The notes beneath the pieces are model-generated. The model made no database searches. It worked only from the letters and a program-made list of their open reading frames with translations, and was not told where the DNA came from. A stretch of DNA of 36,545 nt, taken from NCBI RefSeq assembly GCF_001514145.1, contig NZ_KQ948693.1, positions 1-36,545 of the forward strand, read 5' to 3'. Within the stretch, counting starts at the first letter, position 1; each line of letters opens with the position of its first letter. Positions 24,241 through 31,149 of the stretch are shown one piece after another. The DNA is from Streptomyces canus. Its GTDB lineage: Bacteria > Actinomycetota > Actinomycetes > Streptomycetales > Streptomycetaceae. A program made the translations under genes and the position numbers.

Positions 24241-25070
24241 ATGACAGTTGACGCTCGGACAGATGTCATGGGGCTGCGGGTGGGGCACGCGACGCGTACC
24301 GGCGACGGTTGGCTCACCGGCACCACGGTGGTGCTGGCGCCCGAGGGCGGTGCCGTCGCCGCGGTGGACGTGCGCGGCGGCGGGCCCGGCACCAAGGAGA
24401 TCGACGCGCTCGATCCGCGCAACCTGGTGCAGAAGGTCGAGGCGATCGTGCTGACCGGCGGCAGCGCGTATGGGCTCGACGCGGCGTCCGGGGTGATGGC
24501 CTGGTTGGAGGAACAGCGACGCGGAGTGGGGGTGGATCCGGCGCATGTCGTGCCGGTGGTGCCCGCCGCCTGTGTCTTCGACCTCGGCCGCGGCGGCGAC
24601 TTCCGGGCCAGCCCGGACGCGGCCACCGGACGGGACGCGGTCGAGGCGGCGGCGGGCGAGGCGGGCGCCGCGGTGCCGGAGGGATGTGTGGGCGCCGGTA
24701 CGGGAGCCGCCGCGGGGCCGGTCAAGGGCGGGATCGGCACCGCGAACACGGTGCTCGACTCGGGGGTCACGGTGGCCGCGCTGGTGGTGGCCAATGCGGC
24801 GGGGTCGGCCGTGGAACCCGGGACCGGGCCGCGCGTCTGCGGCTGGCCGAGATCGCGGCGAAGAACGCGCCGCCCCCGCTGGACACCACGCTCGCCGTGG
24901 TCGCCACCGACGCGGACCTGTCGAAGGCGCAGGCGCAGAAGCTGGCCGGCACGGCGCACGACGGCATCGCGCGCGCCGTGCGGCCGGTGCATCTGCTGAA
25001 CGACGGGACCACCGTGGTGACCGTCGCCGTGGCGGTGATGAACGCCGCGCCCACGGTGGCCGTCACCTGA
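24241..25070 (+). pseudogene. P1-family (DmpA-like) peptidase with internal deletion and frameshift
   Basis: The N-terminal ~195 residues are typical: LRVGHATRTGDGWLTGTTVV, AVDVRGGGPGTKEIDALDPR and AIVLTGGSAYGLDAASGVMA, then GIGTANTVLDSGVTVAALVV and NAAGSAVEPGTG. Then, in another frame, LAEIAAKNAPPPLDTTLAVV followed by LAGTAHDGIARAVRPVHLLN continues to a stop at 25070. The segment that should join them (about 30 codons after GTG) is missing at about 24830. The family comprises self-cleaving aminopeptidases of the DmpA/L-aminopeptidase type. The ATG lies 29 bases after the LtrA stop, so they were probably co-transcribed. Confidence 0.75.
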
Positions 25071-25080
25071 AGTGCGTCAC

Positions 25081-25482
25081 TCACAGCGTCCCCCTGCCAG
25101 GCGGTTCGTCCCAGCCGACGAGGACGACGGGCAGCGCGGCGAACGCGGCGAACACGATGGCGGTGATCCAGCCGCGCGGGTTGTCGTTCAGCGGGATCCA
25201 GCTGGCCAGGAAAGACACGGTTCACGGCATGGCGACCGCGGTGAGGGCGGCGAACCCGGGCCAGTCGTTGTCGCGGCGGAACGCGCACGCCACGGCGATG
25301 AGCCCGGCCGCGATCCACGTCGAGGACCACGCCATCGGCGCCAGGGCCAGTCGCAGGCGTACGCCGCGGGTGTCTGGCAGCGGGTCGGCGAGCTGCCCGG
25401 CCCCGTACAGGCCGACGAGGGAGCCGAGCAGCAGGAGCGATGCGCCACGGCGCCCGATACGGCAGATCAGGCGTCGTCTCAC
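25081..25482 (-). pseudogene. Phage/element-type small membrane protein with in-frame TGA
   Basis: From a GTG at 25482: RRRLICRIGRRGASLLLLGS, then LVGLYGAGQLADPLPDTRGV and WPGFAALTAVAMP, and a TGA at about 25223. The same frame continues TVSFLASWIPLNDNPRGWIT, then AIVFAAFAALPVVLVGWDEP, to the final stop at 25081. The two halves form one coherent membrane protein of about 133 residues with a Trp-like position turned into TGA. I recall similar membrane proteins near actinophage-like genes, but that is memory only. Confidence 0.6.
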
Positions 25483-25560
25483 GGACTCCGGCGCGCGCAG
25501 TCATGCGAGGGCGGGTCTTCACCCGCTGGCGCCCCCGCCGCTGACCGACCACCAGAAGGC

Positions 25561-25597
25561 GGAGGACCCCGGCGAACACATCTCGCCTGGGTCCTCC
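25561..25597. terminator. Strong stem-loop between the membrane pseudogene and the recombinase trio
   Basis: GGAGGACCC (25561-25569) pairs perfectly with GGGTCCTCC (25589-25597). Inside, GGCGA (25571-25575) pairs with TCGCC (25583-25587), with a single C/T mismatch between the two stems. It has no T-tract. It may be a terminator, a boundary structure of the recombinase element, or both. Confidence 0.5.
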
Positions 25598-25653
25598 AAC
25601 TTCAAGATCAATCTCACCGTTAACTGCTGTACCGATGTACCTACCGACGCCAA

Positions 25654-25668
25654 TTGCATCGGATGCGA
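25654..25668. promoter_or_regulatory. Palindrome copy S1 of the recombinase-trio motif
   Basis: TTGCATCGGATGCGA matches the consensus TCGCATCnGATGCGA seen twice more at 25820-25854, with one mismatch outside the variable centre. It lies 166 bp upstream of S2 and overlaps the start of a 14-bp repeat that recurs after the trio. Confidence 0.5.
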
Positions 25669-25680
25669 ATACGCGGCACC
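25667..25680 (+). repeat. Left copy of a 14-bp direct repeat bracketing the recombinase trio
   Basis: GAATACGCGGCACC here recurs as GAATACGCGACACC at 29155-29168, in the same orientation, 13 of 14 bases identical. The interval contains the trio and its convergent small gene. It could be a boundary or target-site relic, but a chance match cannot be excluded. Confidence 0.35.
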
Positions 25681-25819
25681 CCTCCTGGAGTTGGGCCCGG
25701 GACCGTGCGGAAACCACCCCATCAGGGACGTTGACCTCAGAAGCACGGTAGCTGTTGCGGCGCCGAGTGTCCGCGGGCCTCACTCCATCGAGCGATTGAA
25801 CTGCGAAGACGCCCCCAAG

Positions 25820-25854
25820 TCGCATCTGATGCGAAATTCTCGCGTCAGATGCGA
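25820..25854. promoter_or_regulatory. Paired palindromes S2/S3 in the recombinase promoter region
   Basis: TCGCATCTGATGCGA (25820-25834) and TCGCGTCAGATGCGA (25840-25854) are separated by AATTC. Each is itself a near-perfect 7-1-7 palindrome. The pair is also one large imperfect palindrome about its centre. Start-to-start spacing is 20 bp, so both faces lie on roughly the same side of the helix. The second ends 20 bases before the first recombinase start. It is either an operator for the small HTH protein or a recombinase binding site. Confidence 0.7.
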
Positions 25855-25874
25855 TAGACGGAGAGTGATGGCAG

Positions 25875-26993
25875 ATGGGTGGGGATGGCCTCGTTCCAGG
25901 GTCTGCTCGGCTGCACCTGATTGAAGGTCTGCCGCTGCTGCGGCCGGAGGAGCAGGTCTTCGAAGCGATGATCAAGGGCTGGCGCAACCAGCAGCTCGCC
26001 CGGAATCTCTCGCCGGGATACGTCGGTGACCAGGAACGCACGGTCCGGGCTTTCACCAGGCATGCCGATGCGATGCCGTGGCAGTGGACGCCGCAGCACG
26101 TCGATGAGTGGTCGGCGGATCTGCGGGCTGTGCATGGCTGCGTCCGCTCCACGTTGCGCAACTACCAGGGCTCGGTACGGCAGTTCTGCGACTTCCTGAC
26201 CAACCCTGCCTACGGCTGGAGTGACGAGTGCCTGCGGCACTTCGGGACCCACCCCGTCCAGGTGGTCTACGACTGGAACGCCGCGACACATGCCGATGAA
26301 GCCGAGGGCGAGCCGGAACGCCGGGCCTTCACCAGGCCCGAGATGGAAGCGTTCTTCGACCATGCCGACGAGGAAGTCCTGCGCGTCCGCGGCAAGGGCC
26401 GCAAGGGCTGGTTGCCCGCCTTCCGGGACGCAGCCTTGTTCAAGACCGCGTACGCCTACGGCCTGCGCCGCAACGAGACCCGAATGTTGGATCTCACCGA
26501 CTTCGGCCGCAACCCGGAGGGCCGGGAGTTCGGCGAGTACGGCACCCTGCTCGTCCGCTACGGCAAGGCCAAGAAGGGGTCGCCGCCCAAGCGTCGCAGC
26601 GTGCTGACCGTCTGGCACTGGACGCCCTGCACGATCGAGGAATGGATCAGCGAGGTCCGGCCCGGGATGCGGCACTCGACCGGCCGGGCCCTCTGGCCCT
26701 CCGAGCGAGGCCCGCGGGTCGGGCTTCAGCGGCTGGACTCCCGCTTCGCCGCCTACCGGGACGCCGTCGGTCTGGACCCCGCGCTGGAGTTCCACTCGCT
26801 GCGCCGGTCCTACATCACCCACCTGATCGAGGACGGCCACGACCCGCTGTTCGTCCAACAGCAGGTTGGCCATGACCACGCCTCCACCACCGCGATCTAC
26901 ACCTGCGTCTCCTCCGACTTCCGCACCCGCTCCCTGCGTCGCGTCCTGGACGCCACCGTCGAGGCCGCTCTGCGGCCGGGAAGGACCTCCTGA
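25875..26993 (+). CDS. Tyrosine recombinase, first gene of the trio
   Basis: 372 residues. The N-terminal SAM-like core-binding domain spans about 25-135 (LSPGYVGDQERTVRAFTRHA, then RSTLRNYQGSVRQFCDFLTN). The catalytic domain holds Arg198 in YAYGLRRNE, Lys231 in YGKAKKG, His307-x-x-Arg310 in FHSLRRSY, His333 in VGHDHASTT and nucleophile Tyr342 in IYTCVS. This is the full R-K-HxxR-H-Y set, so activity is expected. Its size fits Tn554-type TnpA (about 360). The gene overlaps the next by one base (TGATG). The start is moderately sure: GGAG lies about 11 bases upstream, and the palindrome pair ends 20 bases upstream. Confidence 0.9.
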   Translation: MGGDGLVPGSARLHLIEGLPLLRPEEQVFEAMIKGWRNQQLARNLSPGYVGDQERTVRAFTRHADAMPWQWTPQHVDEWSADLRAVHGCVRSTLRNYQGSVRQFCDFLTNPAYGWSDECLRHFGTHPVQVVYDWNAATHADEAEGEPERRAFTRPEMEAFFDHADEEVLRVRGKGRKGWLPAFRDAALFKTAYAYGLRRNETRMLDLTDFGRNPEGREFGEYGTLLVRYGKAKKGSPPKRRSVLTVWHWTPCTIEEWISEVRPGMRHSTGRALWPSERGPRVGLQRLDSRFAAYRDAVGLDPALEFHSLRRSYITHLIEDGHDPLFVQQQVGHDHASTTAIYTCVSSDFRTRSLRRVLDATVEAALRPGRTS

Positions 26994-27319
26994 TGCCACG
27001 CCAAATCAGCTACCGATGGCGCCTGCGCGAGCTGATGGCCGCCCGCGGCATGTTCACCGTCGCCGAGCTCATGCCACACCTGACCGAACGCGGCATCACG
27101 CTGTCCTCCTCCCAGGTCCACCGCTTGGTCTCCGGAACTCCGGAACGGCTGTCCCTGCCAGTGCTGGCCACCCTCTGCGACATCCTCGACTGCACGCCCA
27201 CCGACCTGATCACCACCTCGGCCCAGAACCTCCCGGCCCGCCGGGCAGCCGGAGAGGAAGCGCCGATCAACCTGGCCGCCCGGCGACCCACACGGGTCCG
27301 GCTGACACCCGAGGGGTGA
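26993..27319 (+). CDS. Small XRE-like HTH protein, middle gene of the trio
   Basis: 108 residues. MPRQISYRWRLRELMAARGM, then AELMPHLTERGITLSSSQVH and SLPVLATLCDILDCTPTDLI form a Cro/C1-type HTH of the short YozG-like layout, with the recognition helix near SSSQVHRLV. The C-terminus is a basic tail. The ATG shares one base with the stop of the first recombinase, and the next gene begins three bases after its stop, so translation is coupled. It is a good candidate for the repressor or directionality factor acting at the S2/S3 palindromes, in the role of Tn554 TnpC. That role is inference. Confidence 0.8.
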   Translation: MPRQISYRWRLRELMAARGMFTVAELMPHLTERGITLSSSQVHRLVSGTPERLSLPVLATLCDILDCTPTDLITTSAQNLPARRAAGEEAPINLAARRPTRVRLTPEG

Positions 27320-27322
27320 GCC

Positions 27323-29053
27323 GTGACGCCGGAGGAGTACGAGCGGTGGATGATCCGCGACTGCGCACGCTGCGGCCGTCGGGCCTCGAAGTCCGCCGAG
27401 TGGTCGGACGGTCCGATCTGCCGAACCTGCTACGACCGCGCCATGCGTGTCCGCGGCTGCTGCCCCGGCTGCCGAGCCGACCGGCTGCTGCCGGGCCGGG
27501 ACGCGACCGGCACGCCGATCTGCCGCGACTGCGCGGGCATCACCCGCGACTTCTTCTGCGACCGCTGCGGCTTCGAAGGGCTGCTCCTCGGCGGACACCT
27601 CTGCGAACGCTGCACCCTCACCGACACCCTCGGCCGACTCCTCGACGACGGCACAGGGCACGTTGCCGCTGCTCTGCAACCCCTGGTCACCTCCCTGCTG
27701 GAGATGGACCGGCCCAAGAGCCGCCTGATCTGGCTACGCAACCCCAGTGTCGTCCGTCTCCTCCGGGGCCTGGCCGCCGGCAGCATCCCGCTCACCCACG
27801 ACGGGCTGCACCAGGAAACCCCCTGGCGAACCGTCGTCCACCTGCGGGACTTGCTGATGGACAGCGGCGTCCTGCCACGCGTCGACCGGCAGCTACTGCT
27901 CTATCAGCGCTGGCTGGCCGAACGGCTCGCCACCATCGAGGACCCCGAACACCGGCGGCTTCTGCAGCACTTCGCCAGCTGGCACCAGATGCGCCGGCTG
28001 CGGAGCAAGGCGGAGAAGGGACCGCTTGGACGCTCCCAGACCAACCAGACGAAACAAGAGATCACCCAAGCCGGCGCTTTCCTCACTCGGCTCGCCGACC
28101 GAGGCCGCACCATCGAACACTGCCAGCAGGCTGACCTCGACGCCTGGCACACCGAGAAGCTGGCCACCCGTCGCCCGGCCCAGACGTTCCTGCGCTGGTG
28201 CATGAAGACGGGCCGGATGCCCCGCCTCGCCCTGCCACCCCAGGTCGTCAACCAGGACCAAACACCCCTGCACCAGCACCACCGACTCGCCATTCTTCGG
28301 CGGGTCCTCAACGACGACTCCCTGCCCCTGCGGGCCCGGGTCTCCGCCGCACTCGTTCTCCTCTACGCGCAACCCGTCACCCGCATCGTCCGCCTCACTA
28401 TCGACGACGTCATCGACGACGGGACCACCGTCACCGTCCGGTTGGGAGACCCGCCCTCCCCCCTTCCGGAGCCCGTCGCTGACCTCATGCGGGCATACGT
28501 CCAGTCCTGCCAGCACCTGCCCTACGCCAGCAGCAGGAGCTCACAGTGGCTCTTCCCTGGACGCCAGCCCGGCCAGCCGATGAACCCGGTCAGCCTTCAA
28601 GTCCACTTGCGCGAGATCGGCGTCCCGCCACAGCGCGGCAGGACCTCCGCAATCCGACAGCTCGTCCTCCAAGCCCCGGCCCCCGTCATCGCGAAGGCCC
28701 TCGGTTACCACGACAAGACAGCCACCCGCCTGGTCACCGAAGCCGGAGGAACCTGGAGCCGATACGCCCCCGGCGACCACACACGGCGAACCGCGACGAC
28801 ACTCCCTCACTCAGGGAACGAAAAGCCCAGCTCGCGCAGGCGGGGCAAACACGCTGCGAGGCATTGCTCCACCGACGCCGCATCGGTTCGCACAAGAACG
28901 TCCTCACGCATCGGGGCCCCGCTGGCTACGAAGGTCCACGGCATACGTCTCTCTGCCATCCGCTCGGCGTCAGCCTTGATCAACACCGTTATGCCCTGTT
29001 CGGCCAACGCTTCCATGATCGCGACAACGTCCACCGGAGGTCTCCCCCTTTAG
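27323..29053 (+). CDS. Large tyrosine-recombinase-like protein with N-terminal zinc ribbons
   Basis: 576 codons from a GTG with GAGGGG six bases upstream. The first 100 residues hold six CxxC pairs (C14/17, C33/36, C47/50, C67/70, C79/82, C94/97), enough for three zinc sites. A helical region (about 110-300) precedes a tyrosine-recombinase fold: Arg354 in PVTRIVRL, RTSAIRQL where HxxR has become Ser442-x-x-Arg445, His463 in GYHDKTATR and Tyr481 in WSRYAPGD. The missing His is typical of partner recombinases in multi-recombinase elements. The frame after residue ~490 overlaps a convergent gene and may be read-through tail. Size and layout recall Tn554 TnpB. Confidence 0.8.
   Translation: MTPEEYERWMIRDCARCGRRASKSAEWSDGPICRTCYDRAMRVRGCCPGCRADRLLPGRDATGTPICRDCAGITRDFFCDRCGFEGLLLGGHLCERCTLTDTLGRLLDDGTGHVAAALQPLVTSLLEMDRPKSRLIWLRNPSVVRLLRGLAAGSIPLTHDGLHQETPWRTVVHLRDLLMDSGVLPRVDRQLLLYQRWLAERLATIEDPEHRRLLQHFASWHQMRRLRSKAEKGPLGRSQTNQTKQEITQAGAFLTRLADRGRTIEHCQQADLDAWHTEKLATRRPAQTFLRWCMKTGRMPRLALPPQVVNQDQTPLHQHHRLAILRRVLNDDSLPLRARVSAALVLLYAQPVTRIVRLTIDDVIDDGTTVTVRLGDPPSPLPEPVADLMRAYVQSCQHLPYASSRSSQWLFPGRQPGQPMNPVSLQVHLREIGVPPQRGRTSAIRQLVLQAPAPVIAKALGYHDKTATRLVTEAGGTWSRYAPGDHTRRTATTLPHSGNEKPSSRRRGKHAARHCSTDAASVRTRTSSRIGAPLATKVHGIRLSAIRSASALINTVMPCSANASMIATTSTGGLPL
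28807..29034 (-). CDS. 75-residue protein convergent with and antisense to the recombinase tail
   Basis: The GTG at 29034 has an excellent ribosome binding site (GGGGGAG seven bases upstream on the minus strand), so translation is likely. The product reads MDVVAIMEALAEQGITVLIK, then ADAERMAERRMPWTFVASGA and SVEQCLAACLPRLRELGFSF: an alpha/beta protein without membrane segments. It lies entirely antisense to the last ~80 codons of the large recombinase. It is inside the 14-bp direct repeats, so it could be element cargo or the host gene at the insertion edge. Family not recognised. Confidence 0.6.
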   Translation of the reverse strand: MDVVAIMEALAEQGITVLIKADAERMAERRMPWTFVASGAPMREDVLVRTDAASVEQCLAACLPRLRELGFSFPE

Positions 29054-29154
29054 AAGTGCTTCGAACGCACCACCGGACGAACTTACCTGCTCACGGCCGA
29101 ACCCTGGACACGGTTCTCATCACTGAAAGTGACCAACTGCGGCCATCCGGCCTG

Positions 29155-29168
29155 GAATACGCGACACC
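29155..29168 (+). repeat. Right copy of the 14-bp direct repeat
   Basis: GAATACGCGACACC differs by one base from the left copy at 25667-25680. It lies about 100 bp beyond the last trio stop codon, in a gene-free gap (29054-29337). The gap also carries a leftward protein-like stretch (ARMRGPDDELVLDEAHRQPL) without a start. Confidence 0.35.
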
Positions 29169-29337
29169 TCAACATGCGAGCTCACCAGTCAAGGCCGGCG
29201 ACCGCCTCATGATGGCGTCGCTGCGCGTCGCTGATCGCGAGTCTGCGGTGCTGCTGCCCGTCCGGAGCGGTTGCCGGTGCGCTTCGTCGAGCACCAGCTC
29301 GTCGTCCGGGCCGCGCATCCGCGCCGGCGTCGGTCGC

Positions 29338-29928
29338 TCAGGCGGCGAGGGCGGTGCGGCCTGCGGCGTAGACGCGGGCGACCTCGACGACGCGCTTGCC
29401 GAGCTCGGCGGCGGTGGCGATGTCGGCCTTGTGTACGCCCTCGGCTCCCTGGTCGCTGTTGCTCTGGGCGGCGGCGCCGAGAAAGAAGCCGAGGCGGTTG
29501 AGGTCGTTCTCGGACGCCGTGGAGGTGTTCCAGCCGGGCATCAGGCCGAGGCCGACCCATTGCATGTGGTGCTGCCCGGCGAGCACGGTGAAGTACTGCA
29601 GGGTGTTGAGCTTGTCGCCGCTCTTGCCCGCGGAGTTGGTGAAACCTGCGGCGATCTTGTCCTTCCACGCCTGGGTGTACCAGCGCTTGGAGCTGGCCTC
29701 GGCGAAGGCGTGGAAGACGGCGGAGGCGGTGCCCATGTAGGTGGGCGAGCCGAAGATGATCGCGTCCGAGGCGTCGAGCAGGTTCCACTGCTCCTCGGAG
29801 ATCTCCTCGACGTTGATCAGGTGAGCCGTGGCGCCGACGGTGGTCACCCCATCGCGGACGGCCTCGGCGAGGACGGAGGTGTGGCCGAAGCCGGAGTGGT
29901 AAGCGATGGAGACGACAGGGGTGGTCAC
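29338..29928 (-). CDS. Flavodoxin-fold NAD(P)H:quinone oxidoreductase (WrbA-like)
   Basis: 196 residues from the GTG at 29928, which has AAGGAG eight to nine bases upstream. The FMN-binding loop (SIAYHSGFGHTSVLAEAV) and the second loop (FGSPTYMGTASAVFHAFAEA) are those of WrbA/NADPH-dependent FMN reductase proteins. GKSGDKLNTLQYFTVLAGQH and the VGLGLMPGWN segment support a flavodoxin-like fold. Such enzymes reduce quinones by two electrons, avoiding semiquinones. It leads away from the SnoaL genes at 30001 and 30551 on the same strand and is probably co-transcribed with them from the TetR-controlled promoter. Confidence 0.88.
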   Translation of the reverse strand: MTTPVVSIAYHSGFGHTSVLAEAVRDGVTTVGATAHLINVEEISEEQWNLLDASDAIIFGSPTYMGTASAVFHAFAEASSKRWYTQAWKDKIAAGFTNSAGKSGDKLNTLQYFTVLAGQHHMQWVGLGLMPGWNTSTASENDLNRLGFFLGAAAQSNSDQGAEGVHKADIATAAELGKRVVEVARVYAAGRTALAA

Positions 29929-30000
29929 GTTACTTGCTCCTTCGGATTGCATGTCCGGCCGCGCGGGATCCGGGCCGCGCGGCCCTTGAGCACTCTTTGC

Positions 30001-30417
30001 TCAGCCGGCGTTGAACGCCTCGGCGACGGTCAGCGTGTCCTCGTACTGGTGCAGGCGAACGATTCGGCCGCCCTCGACCGCCAGGTGCATGGCCGTCGGT
30101 GTGCTGAACTCCTTGCCATTGGCCGCGACGGTGTGCGTGAAGACCGCCAGCAGCGCCACGTCACCACCGTCGACGATGATGCGCTCCAGCACGGCCTTGC
30201 TCTTGTCGTGCGCGAAGTGCGACCACATCGTGGTGAAGTACGGTGCGACCTCCTCCCGGCGGGTACGGCGCCCGGTCCAGGGCAGCGCGTCACTGCCGGG
30301 GACGTGCCAGTCGATCTCCTCGGCGAACAGTTCTTGGATGCCGTCGGGGTCATGCTTTGCGAGGCGCTCCACGAACTTCTTGGCCACGGTCCGCGGGGTC
30401 TGCGTATCTGTTGTCAT
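30001..30417 (-). CDS. SnoaL/NTF2-like protein
   Basis: 138 residues. TVAKKFVERLAKHDPDGIQE, LFAEEIDWHVPGSDALPWTG, RRTRREEVAPYFTTMWSHF and FTHTVAANGKEFSTPTAMHL, then VRLHQYEDTLTVAEAF, give the alpha+beta cone of NTF2/SnoaL proteins. Members include polyketide cyclases, epoxide hydrolases and small-molecule binding proteins. The acidic/His pocket residues (D36-W-H, H/Y pairs) are present, but substrate cannot be predicted. AGGACAAGGACG precedes the ATG. It belongs to the leftward gene run under the divergent TetR gene. Confidence 0.8.
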   Translation of the reverse strand: MTTDTQTPRTVAKKFVERLAKHDPDGIQELFAEEIDWHVPGSDALPWTGRRTRREEVAPYFTTMWSHFAHDKSKAVLERIIVDGGDVALLAVFTHTVAANGKEFSTPTAMHLAVEGGRIVRLHQYEDTLTVAEAFNAG

Positions 30418-30550
30418 CGTCCTTGTCCTTTGTCTCTTCGCTTGTTAGCAGGTGCCGGTCGGGCCTCAGCCCTGGAACAGGAAGTGCGGTCGAGCCCCTC
30501 GCCGGCATGGCCCGCGCGGCTCGTACCGTCCGCCTCGCCGGTCCGGTGCC

Positions 30551-30967
30551 TCAGGCCCGGCCGGCCTGCGGGTTGGTGAACATGTGGTTGCCCGCTACCG
30601 CGTCCTTCGCGGGCACTTCGTCCTGCAGGACGTCCCAGTGCTCCACCACCAGGCCCTCCTCGAAGCGGAAGATGTCGACCACCACGAGGGGCGTCTCGGT
30701 GCTGCCGGAGTACCTGCCGTGGATCATGACCAGGTCTCCCTCGGCGATGACCGCTCCCGGCTCGTACCGGCTGGCGTCGGGCAGGTCCGCGATGAACCTG
30801 CGCAGCCCGGCCCTGGCCAACGGGATGAACGGGTTGTGCTGGATGTAGTCGGGGTGCAGGTACCGGTCCAGCGCGGTGAAGTCCTTCGAGTTGAACGCGG
30901 TCGTCAGGAATTCGAGGACGGCGGCCTTGTTCCGCTCCGTCTCCGTCTTCGTTCGGCTCTGAGTCAT
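30551..30967 (-). CDS. SnoaL-like protein, first gene of the leftward redox run
   Basis: 138 residues. The ATG at 30967 is chosen over an upstream extension because GGAGAA stands immediately before it. KAAVLEFLTTAFNSKDFTAL, then DRYLHPDYIQHNPFIPLARA, DLVMIHGRYSGSTETPLVVV and DIFRFEEGLVVEHWDVLQDE are the signature of the SnoaL-like group often annotated as polyketide cyclase or predicted ester cyclase. The start lies 42 bases from operator O1, and a TetR gene is divergent, so repression and induction by a reactive compound is likely. Both SnoaL genes here are distant relatives, not a recent duplication. Confidence 0.85.
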   Translation of the reverse strand: MTQSRTKTETERNKAAVLEFLTTAFNSKDFTALDRYLHPDYIQHNPFIPLARAGLRRFIADLPDASRYEPGAVIAEGDLVMIHGRYSGSTETPLVVVDIFRFEEGLVVEHWDVLQDEVPAKDAVAGNHMFTNPQAGRA

Positions 30968-31009
30968 CAGTTCTCCACGGGGTTGCCGACTGACGCGGCT
31001 TTGTTGACC

Positions 31010-31045
31010 GACTGGACCACAATGGGAGCATGAAGTGGTCCAGTC
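31010..31045. promoter_or_regulatory. TetR operator O1: long-spaced inverted repeat
   Basis: GACTGGACCAC (31010-31020) and GTGGTCCAGTC (31035-31045) are perfect 11-bp inverted arms around a 14-base spacer. Each arm contains TGGACCAC, the same half-site as O2. It covers the promoter of the leftward SnoaL gene that starts at 30967. Confidence 0.75.
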
Positions 31046-31109
31046 AGTCAAAAAACGAGGAGCGTCAGGCGATCCCTCCGTGCCGACACGGAGGGCCGGG
31101 TTGCCGACC

Positions 31110-31133
31110 ATTGTGGTCCATCTGGACCACAAT
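31110..31133. promoter_or_regulatory. TetR operator O2: compact palindrome
   Basis: ATTGTGGTCCA and TGGACCACAAT are perfect 11-bp arms separated by only two bases (31121-31122), ending 16 bases before the TetR start codon. It shares the TGGACCAC half-site with O1. The position suits autorepression of the TetR gene. Confidence 0.8.
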
Positions 31134-31149
31134 GAGGTATCGTGAGGTC

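Noticed and set aside
25845..26999. A 384-codon minus-strand frame opposite the first recombinase
   Set aside because: The plus strand encodes a full R-K-HxxR-H-Y recombinase. The minus frame shows no motif.
28546..30579. A 677-codon plus-strand frame over the quinone reductase and SnoaL genes
   Set aside because: It is antisense to two well-supported leftward genes and begins inside the recombinase gene in another frame. The composition is that of a shadow.
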